64,000 nt of DNA from Tolypocladium sp. Sup5 PDA-1 (Eukaryota > Ascomycota > Sordariomycetes > Hypocreales > Ophiocordycipitaceae): contig JPHH03000096.1 of the NCBI GenBank assembly GCA_000750105.3, positions 1-64,000 of the forward strand, written 5' to 3'. Both the position numbers and the translations under genes were made by a program. This document shows positions 1-12,965 of the stretch, in pieces. Each line of letters opens with the position of its first letter. The first letter of the stretch is position 1. Under the pieces are notes generated by a model. The model was not told the origin of the DNA. It ran no database searches and saw only the letters and a list, made by a program, of their open reading frames with translations.

Positions 1-76
<76 letters not shown>

Positions 77-114
77 CCAACGCCAACGCCAACGCCAACG
101 CCAACGCCAACACG
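1..114. repeat. (AAC)n microsatellite grading into an AACGCC hexamer repeat
   Basis: Twenty-five perfect AAC units fill positions 1-75, followed by AAC alternating with ACC, GCC or ACG up to about 114. On the plus strand one frame reads as poly-Asn, then alternating Asn/Ala, and reaches a TGA at 130-132. This could be the C-terminal end of a coding region lying off the left edge, or simply a non-coding microsatellite; the window cannot decide. Confidence 0.9.
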
Positions 115-132
115 AACTTGCCTTGGAGTTGA

Positions 133-2086
133 GAGAAGAGGCAACGGCCATCAATCGTCGTTCCACAGGCGGCGCCACCATGCACGCCTTGTTCAACGGC
201 GAGCATCAGAGACCATCCACATGGCACGCCCAGGGTGGACCACGTCACCTGTCGTCTGACCGGTTGCCTCTGCCTCCCGGCGCCTCGTCCATGAGCCTCG
301 TCGCGTGAACCGTCTGCCTCACCGATGTAGCAATGGTCCAACGTTGCGAAGAATAGGGGGGCCTCGCCGCACGAACGGGGCACGCAATCCAGGCACCCGG
401 CGGCTCACTCACGCGCCGTTTCCATAGCACGCCCCGGCTGTCTGCCTTCAGAGACCATCAATGCAATGCCCGGGTCCTGACATGCGCCACGGTTACACGG
501 CAATGGACGTCAAAACCCGCCAAAACCCACCACCGTGAATATCGTGCAACGACGTACGGTGCCGCCTCAGGAAAAGGGCCGCCTCCCGGTTTCCGCGGCG
601 GGTCTTGTGTCGTGGAGTCTGTGGACCCGGCGGACCTGAAGGGCCACGAGCCGGTGTGCAAACCGTTGGTTCTTCTAGAATCCTTGCCGCCTCCGATGCT
701 GTAACACGATGCCCTTGTCATATCTCGGGGAAAAGAGAGCATGCCTTCCGTCCGACTGGATCTGTCACGGATGGTTGCTCGTCGTACGAGATGGATCGTA
801 CGAGATGGATGCTGACTGGTGTCTGATGCTGGCCCGTCTTTGCTGTGAGTCTGTGACATGCAGCATGAACCGAGTTTGCCGGGGGCATGCAAGCACGAGT
901 TGAGCTGACACAGACGAATCTTGCAAGGCGTTGGACGGTCGCCGCTCACGAGCCCAGGGCCGTGTCCGCGATCGGAGGATGCTGGGAAAGGAGAGTACCA
1001 AGCTAGAGTCCTTTCGTAAGTGTGTAGTATTGTCAATTGATTCCTCGTTCCCCGTGTCTTCCATCGCCTGTGCTGGCCTGAGCCAATTGTCTATCCCATG
1101 TTTCCCAACCTGTGCCGCCAGTCTGGCCCTGCGCCGCGGTCCCGTATCATCGCTCCCAAAACCTCTACTTCACATGCGCCGTAGCCACCGAAAAGCAGTC
1201 CAGACAAAACTTTCAACAAATGGAAAAGAAATCAGTCAACTCGGCCAATCCAGAGACTTTCAATCCAGCTAGCAGGTTCGCCGAAGTCGCGGCCGAATTG
1301 CTCACGCAAACAGAGCACCCACGCCTGCGAGACGCCAGGCCGCCGATTTCCGCCGCCCGATGTGCGATCTCAAGATCGGGTCAAGGAAGATACGCAGCGC
1401 CAAGGCGACGATGCCGCATCTAAGACACCCAGAGACGAGGCGGAAGTGATGCCGCCAACTCAACACCTCGGAGTGCTGGTATGGCTTGTAATAATAGCAA
1501 GCCCAGGGGTGCCACACCTCACCACATGCTGCATGTTGCAGGGCACCCAATCCGCTGGCGACAGATGCAAGCAGGGGTTGTTAGCGTTGCTGCACAAAGC
1601 CTGGAAGAGTCCCTGAAATGGAGCCTCCCACGTGGAACTTGCAGCGACAGGCTGGCGAAGAAGGCAACCCGAGGTGCGGGAATAAAAAGAGAGGGTGAGT
1701 CAAGGAAAAAGGAAGCTGTTATAACGGAATGCCACGCCGCCATCGACATGCGGGCGATGCCCGTTGTGGGAGATCCAGCAGATCGAGCAGAACGAGGTGT
1801 AGGCCTTGGCCGCTCTCTGCCGCGGTAGGTTTGCGACTTGTCGCCTTTGCCAGCAGAGAAGCCGCGCATCAAGGTCCAGGGGATTGAGACTTGAGCGTCC
1901 CATCTTGCCGAGTCTGCCGCACAGTGGCCCGGCAAGTCAGCCAGGGTCGTCCCCAACGACACCTCCTCGAGGCCATGTCGTCCGTCTTGCGTGCGAGATG
2001 TGACGACAAGGCCATATAATGAACGCACCTCCTCGGACACAACCCGCAGTATGCTTGAAAGTCTATGCGGTGCCGTCTGGGGGGCC
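133..2086. other. Stretch with no supported gene
   Basis: Open frames here are short, overlap on both strands and show no family resemblance I can recognise. I see no rRNA or tRNA signature and no transposon protein. Confidence 0.5.
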
Positions 2087-2236
2087 CTATGTGCACGCGC
2101 GACAAAGGTGAAGCTTGCAGTATAAGCATTCGTAGATGACCCAATGTGGTCCAGAGCGGCAATGCTGGCAGATCCACTGAACAAGCGTGCTGTCCGACTT
2201 GATCATGTGAAACGAGTGGGCGCAAGAGTTGGCCAT
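2087..2236 (-). CDS. Candidate small cysteine-rich (zinc-binding-like) protein, 49 aa
   Basis: A single-exon frame of 49 codons with a good initiation context (CAACCATGG) at 2236. An in-frame ATG 42 nt further upstream (2278) would add 14 residues. The protein has a pair CQHC (residues 23-26), a central SGPHW segment, then CLYC and CRAC spaced by four residues, giving C-x2-C / C-x2-C-x4-C-x2-C. That spacing is typical of a small zinc ribbon or zinc knuckle. The CxxC...GPHW...C pattern reminds me of very small hypothetical proteins of hypocrealean fungi, but I cannot name a family. It is isolated, with more than 2 kb of apparently empty sequence on the left and more than 5 kb on the right. Function unknown. 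The chance of a spurious frame is real, because it is short. Confidence 0.5.
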   Translation of the reverse strand: MANSCAHSFHMIKSDSTLVQWICQHCRSGPHWVIYECLYCKLHLCRACT

Positions 2237-2342
2237 GGTTGCAGTTGGACGGTTCGGTAACCTCGAGGTAGTTGTCAATGGAGGCTCAGGGTTGTTTCGG
2301 CCCGCCTGGCAAGCAGATCTTATGAGGCAGTTTTGGTCGTCC

Positions 2343-2364
2343 GTATGTATGTATGTATGTATGT
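2343..2364. repeat. (GTAT)n microsatellite
   Basis: About five and a half tandem GTAT units, roughly 110 bp upstream of the small cysteine-rich frame on the minus strand. Confidence 0.9.
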
Positions 2365-5300
2365 CGAATAAGGCCTCGTCCGTGTCGTGTCAGTGGACAA
2401 GCGACTGCCTCGGGAAGCGCACTGATGAGAGACGGCGTGCTGTCTGGCTGGGAGGCGGTATCGGCAGCGCTCGAGGCGTGACTGGCAGCTGTTATTGAAA
2501 GGCTCTCAAGACTGGCGATGGAGGATGGCGAGGGTCGTCAAGATATGGGAGTGAAGACTGAAGAGCTCAAGGTTGGAAAGCTGCCTGGCGCCGAGCGCCC
2601 TTTTAAGCCGTGCCCAAGCCCACGACCGACTACCTTACGAATCAGGTAACGTAGCGCGAACAGACTTGAGAAGGAGATGGTTTGCAACGGCCAAGGTCCA
2701 CGGTCCACCACAAACGAGATTCTGAGGGACAAGGTGGAACGGTAATCGGAACAAGACGAACGAGTAAGGCGAGCAAGCAACCTTGTCTCCCCCTCGCGGC
2801 CCCGACCCAGGGCTGTGCTGGTGAGCGAATCGGGAGGCGCCCGTTTGCTCTGGCTCGGGCTGCTTGGACCCGGATGGAAGCTGCTTTTTGTTTCGGCGCG
2901 ACTCGGATACGTCTGAGGAGGCGGATTGAACGGCGAAGCCCGAAGGTGGTCAAGACGATGTGCCGAGCGGTTCTCGACAAAGGCCAGGGGCAGGGCTGTT
3001 GCGCACGCTGCTCTGCTCAACGGTTGGCCCGGGTCGTGAGATGACTGACAAAGTGACGATGCAAGTGCTGGAACAAGGTGGAAGCCTCTTGGAGGAGAGG
3101 ACTAAACGACAGGCCCAGACTTGAACGCGCCTGCCTGTTTGCACTTTGCACCTTGCACCTTTGAATTCGTCCAGGTGCAAGAGCCTCCCGTGCCGACCTG
3201 GGCCGGACTTGCCTTTAAAGGGCATCATCTCTGTTTGAACGGCGGGTCTTTCCTTCTTTTTTCGTCCTTGCCCGTCGTCACTCCACCACCACCTCCAGCC
3301 AGGCCAGCCTCCAGCGCAGCGGGCCGCCCTCATCTCATCCCACCACACCCCCTCCTCCTCCAGCTTACCTTGGGCTCCTCTGCCACTCTGGGCCTCTGCC
3401 AGCGAGGAAACGGCCAGCTAAACCGACCCCTGTTCCCCCCCGAGATTTCGCTGCAAAACGGCCCTGGCGACGTCAGTGATGAAAGCAGCCTGGCGCGCCC
3501 CAGAGACACGGCTGCGGATCCTCTAGTGCACCGCCTGCGCCGGGGTGCGGTGCCCAATACGTACGGAGTACACCTCGACGCCCATCCAATGATGCCATGC
3601 CTGCTCGCAGCTTGGTCTACCTGCACCGACGGGGGGTTGCAGGCTTGCAGCTCACCAAAGTGCCGCTTCTGCTCCCGCTACAGGGTCTCCTCCCCGAGGC
3701 AGAGCCACGAGGCATGGAGCGTCATCGCCCCGGATGCCCAAGGGGGGGAATACCGTGTGCGCGGTCAAGCGAGGCCTCTTCTAGCCCGTACAGTCTTCAC
3801 CATCGTCAAACATACAACGTTGTAGCCGCGGGGCTTCGCGCCTTGTGGCCAGGGGCGGGTGCGTCCCGGGATTTGCCCGTCGCTCAACGTCAAACAGACA
3901 CAGGCTTCGCTGAGGCAATCGGCGACGGAACCGAGGCTTGAACGGCATGCCTGTCCGGCCCCCGGTCCGTCGGCAGAGGTGTTTGAGCACATTGCCAACC
4001 AGCGTGCCAGCACGGCGATGCGTCTGTGATGATGGCATGCAGGCTACCAAATCTGTACGTGCCTGGCAACCTCTGCCAGCGTTGCAGCCGCCAGAGCAGG
4101 TGACAAGTGCGTACCTACGGATACGTACATGTCATCGCAGAGAGCCTTTGTTGGAGCTTGTGCGCGCCGTTGCAGCCAATGGACTGATCCGTCTGACAGA
4201 TCAAGGTGACTCCAGAATGAGGGTAATCAAAGTTGCCCTGGCAGGCGGGCACTAACACCGACCGTGTCGAGGCGAAACCATGGTCTACATATTACGAGCA
4301 GGCCGGAAAGCGGGCGGCGCAAACCCACGTCGGGCATAAAGAGCTTCCTGGCTGGTCGGGCCGCTGTCTCTGCCGTCTCGTCTCCTTCTTTTCTCGCCCA
4401 ACAAAGACAACAACGGAGTTTTCGTCTCTTCTTGTTTCAGCTCCATCTGGCTATGGCTGCGTCGACATGCACACGGTTGGGCATGACGCTAGGCCGTCTG
4501 CTCCGCACCCCTTGCAGCCAGTTTTCAGCTCGCATTGTACCTGTACTTACGCCCATGGCATGATGACACTGTCCATTGTCATGCTTGCAAACATGTTTCG
4601 AACGACAATGGAAGCTTTCGAAACGGCCGGCACTTGGCCCACGAGTCTCGGAAGCCGCCTGTCTCCCCTCGGTCCCGTTTGCGTCTCCTAAGCTCCCGGG
4701 TGCAACCCTGCCCTGACCCGCCGGCATGTAGTAGCACAGGTTGGCAAACCTTCCATACAGCTTCCGCGGGCCATCTATTCGCACGAGCCCTGTTGGCAGT
4801 TCATGTTACGATACACGCCGACTGAGCGCCAAAGGCTCTCTGGCTTGTCCGTGAATGCCAGTTGATCGATAGAAGCCTGACCCGGACGCTCAACTCAATC
4901 TTCGATGCCACAACTGTCTGAGATCCGCGACGAGGACTACCAGATTCTAGTCAAGACACACTCCCGAGACTGGTTTTGCAGGAGAGACTTCTCTGCGTCG
5001 CTCATCTGGGCTTGCAGCTGTCACACAAACCGCTGTATCGACGCAAGGGCATTGGTGCATGTCGGTACCAACACTTTGCGAAACTCATGCGAACTCTTCG
5101 CACCAGGCCAGGGGACAACCAATCGAGGAATCAGCCGCATGCCAGCCATAGATGGCTACGTTAAGATTACGATTCGGGTAGCACTACTCCGTACGCTGCC
5201 GCTGTGGGTTCTGGGGCTGTCTGCCGTGAGTCCTCGACCCAAGCTGAATGCGACCTGATCGTGGCGATTGGGATGCTGCTGGACACCGCTTGTTTGAGCT

Positions 5301-7970
5301 TGAGGTCGTTCTTTCATCCATGATCCGTCGCCCCATGTCGCATCACATCATGCACACTCTGACGATCCTACTTCCCCACCAACTCTGTTGGCAGCAAGCT
5401 TCCCAGGTCCATACTCGCGTGCAGCAAATCGAAACCAACCAGTTACCCGGTCTCGCCGCAACCTAGTTTTGACCTGAGCGGGTACGGACTATAACTACAT
5501 ACCTGTTTGATGCCCCCTCGTTAGTCAATGTCAGACGGCAGAGCACGCTTGGTCGTTGCAGAAACGAGTATCGCGTTCTAGTGCTTAGACAACAAACACT
5601 TCGCAAAGCCCTCGACCCTTGACAAGAAGCTAGCTATTTCGGTCACGGGGAATGTGCTGTTGTACTCTCTTTGTGTCTCTGATGAGGGCTTTGCTTCTTC
5701 TTGAGGCTGGGTTGTTGTCATCACCACACGGCATGTCATCGGCCAGCCGCACGCCGCACCGCGCACTGAGGAATGACGGCGATGTCGGTACCGAAACAAT
5801 CGCCGACCAGTTGCTACTTCTTTGGCCGCAATGCAGCCGCGGCACAGGCAGAGTATGGCCCTTGTTCTCTCCTCATTGGGGCGCTTCTTATTATGCGTTG
5901 ACCCCCCGCCCCGTCTCTTCATTCGCATGCCTTCCACCAAATCAGGCTTCTTGTCACATTGTCGAGATCATTGCCAGCGACACATTGCCCACGCAAACGA
6001 CTACAATGAAATTGTTTTGAGGGCGTGGGCTTTGTTTCTCATTGTTGTTCAAAGACATGCTATCCATCATCACCCATACCAGGCAAAGTGTTTCCGCCCC
6101 CACGCAAACGCCATCTGATTGCATCCATGCTGCGTCCGAGGCCATGCTAACCTGCTGACCTTCAGCTCATGCGAGCTGGCTGTGCCCTCTTACCCGCAAT
6201 CCGATCTGAGAAGCAATATTTCCACACTGGCTGTCCACCCCAAAACGAGCAACTTCAGCCTTGCCGCTGCAACGTGGAGACGGCACCACCACATTTCAGC
6301 TGTACGTATACATGTATGCCGCTCTTGCCACCAACAGCAAGAGCTCCGAAGTGTTGAGGACGCTCACCCCAGCAACCGGTCAACCGGTGAGGATGAAGCT
6401 GATTAAGTACACACCACAGGTACCTGCCTCGATCAATCCGACAGCGGGCGCGGAATACGACACTCCCGGTGAGGATGCAGTCTGGTGTGCCGCTTGTACC
6501 TCGATGGGTGTGCGCGTGGTAATCATTTTATTGCTTACTGCCGCCGCCGTGGAAGTTTCTCTGTTTCGGCGACTCGAAATCCCGACCACCCAGTTGCCAG
6601 AAAGGTATTTCACCCCAACGAGCGTTGTCGCCTTGCCATTGTTGTGCTGGCGCGTGCTACGGATACATTGTCAGGCATGGCTGAAGCCTTACGGACGTTC
6701 GAGACAAGGATGAGCCGCATCCCATGTGCGCCGGGACGCCACATTACCTCCCGCGACAAAACAACGCGGGCCAGGCTGAATTGGGCCGGGAATTTGACAG
6801 TCAGGGTCTAGGTACTGGCACCAGCGACTCACCAGCGACAGACCCTTTGATCCTGTTCCGCCCCGTCTCTCACCTCCTGGGCGTGTCGTCTGGCCCATTT
6901 CCCGCCTGTCATGCTGGCAGGCACCTCGGGCTTCGTCAGACGTTGCACAGCTAGGCACAACTAGGCACAGCCGGGCACTCGGCTCCCAAAGCTTACGCTG
7001 TAGGGTCAACTGCGTTGAGGTTTACCACCGCCTTCATCCAGGTGCATACGAAGGACATGATGCACGGCACCCGTTTCCATCTGATACCCCCAGCAGGGCA
7101 AACAATTTCAGGTCCCCTGGGCCCTCGCAGGGTCGCAAGTGGCAGGCATCCCAGGACGCCATCCCATTTGCTACACCACATGGCCTGCCGGTCTAGACAG
7201 GGCTCCACGACAGCGCTAGTCCAGTCGCAGCGGCAAGGCTTGCACCGCGTCCACGTCCTCGGGCCTGTCTTCTCTTGCCCCTTTCCCCTATGTCCTAGAC
7301 GGGGGATCACTCAGGTACGGAGTACCTACTACAAGGCTCCTCGTATTCCTTTGGGAACTGGGTACCCGTTGGGGTCACCGATACGCGGAATGCGTTGATT
7401 CGTGAACCGCATCAACTATCGCTTACTCTGTTGCCATGTTCTATTCTCTATGCATGATACGCCACCGCCCTGCTGCCCCGTCTACGAGCCTGCCATGCCC
7501 CCAGATAGCCATAATGCTACGAAGTACATTTGTTTTTACACCCCCAGCTGCGCTCCCTCTGTCCCGCCCCCCCCCTCCCCCCCCCTTTTCACCGGCTGAC
7601 CGAGCGGGCCATGTCTGAAACCGCTTCTATAAAACCCATTGTCTGCCGTCCGATTAAAGTCCTCGACGCCACGCTGCACGAGTGTCGCCGAGTTTCTGAT
7701 CAGTCACTTCCCGCTTGCTCCGTTTCGCGATAGCACCATCAGGAATCTTGCATGTCCTAGCGCGATAGGGAAGTTCTCGCATTGCTAGTCCAGATGCACA
7801 TTTCACGGGTCTTGGACCGTTGGCGCCTCCTTGCGCCCCCTGGTCGATTGGTGGGCGAACCGCTGCAGGCCGAGACATAAGCCTGTCAAGGGCTGAGCTC
7901 TGTGCACTCTGACATCACCAAGGTGTCCGTCTGGTCGCCGATGTCCCGTCGGCTGCCTCAAGGGACCCGT
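2365..7970. other. Long stretch with no supported gene
   Basis: No frame in these 5.6 kb gives a recognisable protein, and no pair of frames joins convincingly through introns. Pyrimidine-rich and proline-coding-like low complexity lies near 3250-3360, and a poly-C run near 7565-7587. Four copies of the recurrent 9-mer family occur at 3562, 5185, 7316 and 7518. A non-coding transcript or a fast-evolving gene with several introns cannot be excluded. Confidence 0.5.
7316..7526. repeat. Two members of the recurrent palindrome-like 9-mer family
   Basis: TACGGAGTA at 7316-7324, embedded in the longer near-palindrome GGTACGGAGTACC, and TACGAAGTA at 7518-7526. The whole family is described among the findings. 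Confidence 0.85.
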
Positions 7971-10900
7971 TTACATCTGATTGACGGTCTCTTCGGGTTC
8001 CGCAGGCTCGACATCGGTATCAGCTGCGGCGATAACGTCCTCAGTAGGCTGATGGCCCCCAGACAGGAGATCCTTGGGCGGAACGGCCTTCATCTCCAAC
8101 ATGTCGTGGTCGTTGGCCAGTCGCTCTTGTTCCTCAAAAGTAAAGGCATCTGACAAGTTCACGGCCAGGAACGTCTTTGGCAGTTTGACCCTGATGAAGA
8201 GTAAGTATTTCAGGCCCACATTCGTTACATGGGGAGCTCGAGCTACTTACTGGTTGAACTTAGCTCGCAGCGTTTTGATGACCTGAAGCCAATCCGCATG
8301 CGGAGTCAAACTGCGCCTCGGCGCGCACCCTATGCAGTGCCGGCTGTCGAGTTGGACGTGCAGCGGGTCAAAGACGTGGCATCCCGGGCTGATCGTGACG
8401 CGAATGCTGTACGCAAAGGTCGGCTCGTCCCCACAGAGACCCTCGGCAGGCGGCTTCATCTCGGATTCGTAAAGCTCAAAGCAAATCTGGGAGAGGTAAT
8501 CGAGCTCTGGGATGGTGCTACGCTTGATCTTGGTCTCGATGCCTCCTTCGATGATGCAGTTGAGCAGCGTGTAAATGTGCGATTCCTTGGTGAAGTAAAA
8601 GAAGGATTTTGCGTCGTTGGACGCCTGCATCTCCTCGAGGTCCTGAACGATTTCCTTGAGTAGCGGCAGGGACGTCAAGAGTCCAATCTCGAGCTTCTCG
8701 CTGTCCGAAATACCGTACTCTTGAGGGCAGATGAAGTCGAACAAGACCTTTGCGAGGCGGTACAGCTCTTGCAGAGGATCATTCCTCGGATCAGCCTTTG
8801 TCGCAGTCTGATGGGTGCCCTTGTAGAGCCGGAAGTATTGCTCCGGCGGGCCTTCCTCGTTGAGGTGCCTCAAGCCATTGAGGAACGAGCGTCGGCGGAA
8901 GAGTTTCTTGACACTCGTTCCGCGGCTGGAAGCATCCGTTTTATCCGACCCGTCCGGAGATGGGTTCTGGCTCTTCTCTCCCTTGGGATCCTCAGAGACC
9001 CTACTCTCCTCCGACTCCTTGGATCTTCCTTCCTTGACGCCATACTCCTCGTCCAGCATGTTCTTCGGTGGTGTAAAGACCCACTCCAGGAACTGGCGAT
9101 TATGCAGCGCATCAAACTTCATCGTGTCGTACAGCTCAGATATCTTGCTCGGATCGACCTTTTCGCCATCGCAAAACTCGGTAAAGAGCTTCTCCCACCG
9201 CTCACGGAACAGTTCGGCATCCTCACCGCTGCACCATCGAGACTGGATGTTGGTGACGGCGTTGGCGTGCGATAGTGCCGACGAGATGGACGTGCTGGAA
9301 CCTTCCCCGGTGAGCTTCTCGGTGCTCGGATTGGATATGGAGCCGAGCGAGGTAGCGGCACCACTATACAGCTTTCCGTAGTTGTATTGCATGACGCGCC
9401 GATGGAAGTTCATGAGTTGCACCACCCTAGTTTGCACTTCGGATGGCTCTGGCATGTTCTCCGGCCAGGCAAACTGGGCGGGTCGCTCATTGCCCTTTCG
9501 TAGAAGCCCCTTAAGCTTCTTCTTGACCTTGTCTGTCTCGTCCTTGGCAGCGTTGGAGTCATCCAAAAGATCTTTGCGGATTGTGATAAAGTCTTCGGGT
9601 ATCTCCTTTCTTCCCAAGAATGAGGCAGCCCAGATCTGGGCACTGGCAGTCACACGCCGCTCGGAGCTGCTATAGACGTGAACTTCGTCGAGAATATCTC
9701 TGTTGAGCAGCATCAGGTCGTTGCGCATGTTCTCACCCAGCTCCTGCGATTGGTATCGTGCAGAGTGCGTCGGTTCGCCACCCCACTTGACAATGAGCTG
9801 GAGCTTGTCCAGGACCAAGCGCTCCTCCGCCGCGGTGAACTTGGACATGGTCACGCCGGACAAGGAATCGTGCCGCTTTGACGAAGGAGGAGCGCCAAAT
9901 TCCTTGCCTGGGGACTCGCCGCTGTTGGCTTGGATCTCGGCTTCGGCATTCTCATCGACGTCCGGCATCTCGTGAACAACGGGCGCCTCTTCAGTCTTCT
10001 TTTTCCGGAACATGGGCTTGATCTGGACCTTGGTTCCAGCCCAGCTCCCCTTCTTCACAAGCACGTTCCGCAATGCCTTGAGCTTTGCGCGGTCCTCAAT
10101 CCCCACCTCATATGCGACATCGACGGCTTGTATGACGCTCGCCAAAGCAGCTTCCCCTATCAATAAAACCTCTTCCTGGTAGCCCTTCAAAAGCGCAATG
10201 AATGGCTCGGTATGGAATGTGAATTTGTACTTCTGCTTTGGGGTACGGTCCGCGTGCCGAATCACAGAAACCATGCCCTTGAGCTTCCACGAATGCTTGG
10301 GTGGCGGCGGTGCGGCCGCAGCGTCCCCATTCTGCGGTTGAGCAGTAGGAGTGGTTGCGGTCGTAGTCTGTACCGACGATGGAGCAGAGGCCGTGCCGGG
10401 AAGCGTTAGATCCGGAGGCGGCGGCGGTAGCACAGGACTTGTTGCTATGCTTTGGGCCATCGAGTCCAGTGCGCTCTCAGTCTTACACGAACCCGCTTCA
10501 CTCGGGGCCGAGAGTGTGGAGTCGGGATGCTGCAGCTCTGTATTGGATGGTGGAGCGCTATTTCCGTTCGTTGACTTGGTTGCGATTGCGGGAGTAGAGG
10601 CGGGCTGCTGATCACGATCCTTCATGGCTTGCGTTGCTCGTGCAAGAGGATCAACGTCCGATGCCGCAGGAGAAGGCAGCGGGGGGGTCACACCACCACG
10701 GCGCAGCCTCTCCTTGACGAAGATATCCTTCAGAATGGTGGCGCAGTGTTCGTAGTAGTCATCATTGTCCTTGACGAAACTCCATCCGTTGACGTCGATG
10801 ACATAGGTCTTGCCAGACGCTCGCAGCATGTCAAACCCGCAAACCCGCTGACCAAAAGTTGTCGATATCCTGCTGGCCGTTTCCTTCTCTTCGGTGCTCA

Positions 10901-12965
10901 GAGCAGTGACGTATCGCAGCTCTTTGCCATGCGTGTTTCGCCTGACGATGCCATCCACGACGGGCGACTTGCGCGTCTCCGCGTGGCAATAGTGAGGGCC
11001 GACGGTATACGCCTTGACGTCCTCGGCGTTGTCGACTTGCATGAAGCTCTCGTAGATGTAGCTGCTGTCGGGCTCTGTGATGGCCCTCGGGGTATTCAAG
11101 TCGGGCACGTAGTCTGAGCTTTTGTTGCCAATTTTTCTGAACAGCTTTCTCGCGCCGCCACCCGAGCTCTGAGGGAAGTATATGATGATGTTGTGGTCCT
11201 CGCCGCTCGTGGGCTTCTCCACAAAGGGCTTCTTGAGCAGTGCGCCATCCACACTCAGGACATCGCCATCGTCGATCAACTCGACGTGTCGCGGAGGCAT
11301 CTGTTTCTCCATATCAACCGGTTCCAGGGCGATGCCGGACACATCCTTGATGTGCCTTGTCATTTCGGTGGTGAGAACCTGCGGGCCGCCATCTCGACTG
11401 ACTTCTAGCCGTTTTGGAGTGCGGACTTGGATCTTATCGAGGAGACGAAGGCACACTCGCCTGTCCCACAGGATCTTTTGCATCGGCACATCGTTAACGC
11501 AAAAAGGCTTTCTGGTCTTGACATACGCGATGGCCTTTTCCAAAGGAAATCCATCGGAGTAGAAAGATATCAAGTAATCACTAGTATGTGTTAGTGAAAT
11601 GGCGTTGTTTCATTTTACTAATGCGGGCGCAGGCAAGCTGAGTGGCAGAGACGCCGCTATGCTCTTCTTGTTCACCGACAAGGGGCAAGGTCTGGTACAC
11701 CGGTGGACTCACCAAATCGGCCAATTTTCAACTTCTAAACAAAACACAATCAGTAAAGTTTTCACAGGCAAATGCTTTGCAGATGTCACGAACCTTCGTC
11801 AAGAATGACTTTGTCACCAAAAACCACCACGTCGAACTCACGGTTCGCGATGAGGCGATTCAGAATGTTCCTGCTCGGCTTACTCCTGGCTTTGATGTCC
11901 AAGGCACATATTCCAATGACGCCCCAAGGAGCTGGCTTTGCTAAAGAATAATCAGAATACTGCAGCGCGATTTGGGGGTCTTTGCTCAGAGAGCAAAAGC
12001 TTACCCTCTTCCTTCTCTCGGTGGCGCTCACTGCTCGGGCTGTGGCTGCTCGCCGCCGTGCTGCCGCTGAACCTCCTCTTTGCTCTGCTGCGAGAGCGAT
12101 CCGGCTGAGAGCGCATGTTGTTGGACTCTGCTCGCTGGTTGCGTCTCATGAGGTCAAGTGGCTGTGCGTGAGGGTCTCTCGGCGTGAGGTGGTGTTGGCC
12201 AGGTGCGGCACTCTGGCCGGGTTGGCTGCCCGACGAGGTGGTGACGGTGATGCTGGAGACTCCCGCCTCGGATGGAGCAGAACCGACGCCTTTGCCAGAC
12301 GACATCAAGCTTGGGACCGATCGGGGTGGGCCTCCGCCGGAGTCTGAACCGTAGGCCGATGGCGGGGAGTTTATGACGCCGCGCGCAGAGGCCAGAGAGT
12401 ATAACGAGTTTCCCGACAAGCGCTTTGACTGGATGTCCGAGTACGAGGACCTTGCTGTCAGCGCAGGCTCGGGCAAGTAGGCGTGGGCGGCGTCGAAAGT
12501 CGACGCTGGGCGGAGCCGCGGGGTTTCCGTGTCGTCGACGGCGGAAAGCTGGGGGTCGCCAAAGACGAGGTCGTCGCTCCAGGCGTCCGAGGTGCCGGAC
12601 CGTCTCCGACTGCTCAGGCGCAGGGATCGAGAGCCCTTGACGGAGACGGGAGGGGACTGGGGAGCGGCTGAGACGCTGGACCGTTCGGCGTGGACTTCAG
12701 AGGTTCCAGGCTCAGCGTGCCGACTCTTCCTGCTGCTGGCGACGGAGCCGGTCAAGGACGAGGACGAGATGCTGCGGGCGTGCGACGGAGCATGCCGCTG
12801 ACGGTGTCTCGACAGCGGAGGCGATGCAGAGCGAAGCGACGAGGAACTGCCGCCACGAGCAGCGTCTCGGAACGATGAGCGGTCGTCGACGGTGGACGAC
12901 GATGCGCTGTTATCTATGGAGACGGCCGCGGTGGTGCTGGTGAAATCCGACGACGGGCGGTCCAT
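7971..12965 (-). CDS. VIP1: Inositol hexakisphosphate/diphosphoinositol-pentakisphosphate kinase (PPIP5K, Vip1/Asp1 type)
   Basis: Bifunctional enzyme that phosphorylates InsP6/InsP7 at the 1 position and, through a second domain, removes it; in fungi the family is linked to polarised growth, microtubules and phosphate signalling. Exons (minus): 12965-12005, 11940-11794, 11734-11713, 11580-8251, 8190-7971, giving 1559 residues. Residues 1 to about 320 are Ser-rich and look disordered. The kinase part starts at VIGICALDIKARSKP; the ATP-grasp core includes GFDML and VIDVNGWSFVK (about 625-645). A proline-rich linker follows, then the histidine-phosphatase-like domain opening with RHADRTP (about 818-824) and running to the end. 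The third exon is only 22 nt but restores the conserved VENWPICDYLISF segment. All introns are GT-AG. Divergent from UTP21, with 1.3 kb between starts. The N-terminal start is the first ATG of the open frame; a more internal start is possible. Confidence 0.95.

Noticed and set aside
1519..2184. 221-codon minus-strand frame
   Set aside because: No recognisable motif, composition of random GC-rich sequence, and it overlaps the better small cysteine-rich candidate in another frame.
3121..3825. 234-codon plus-strand frame with a proline run
   Set aside because: Codes low complexity from a pyrimidine-rich tract, no domain, no support from splice signals.
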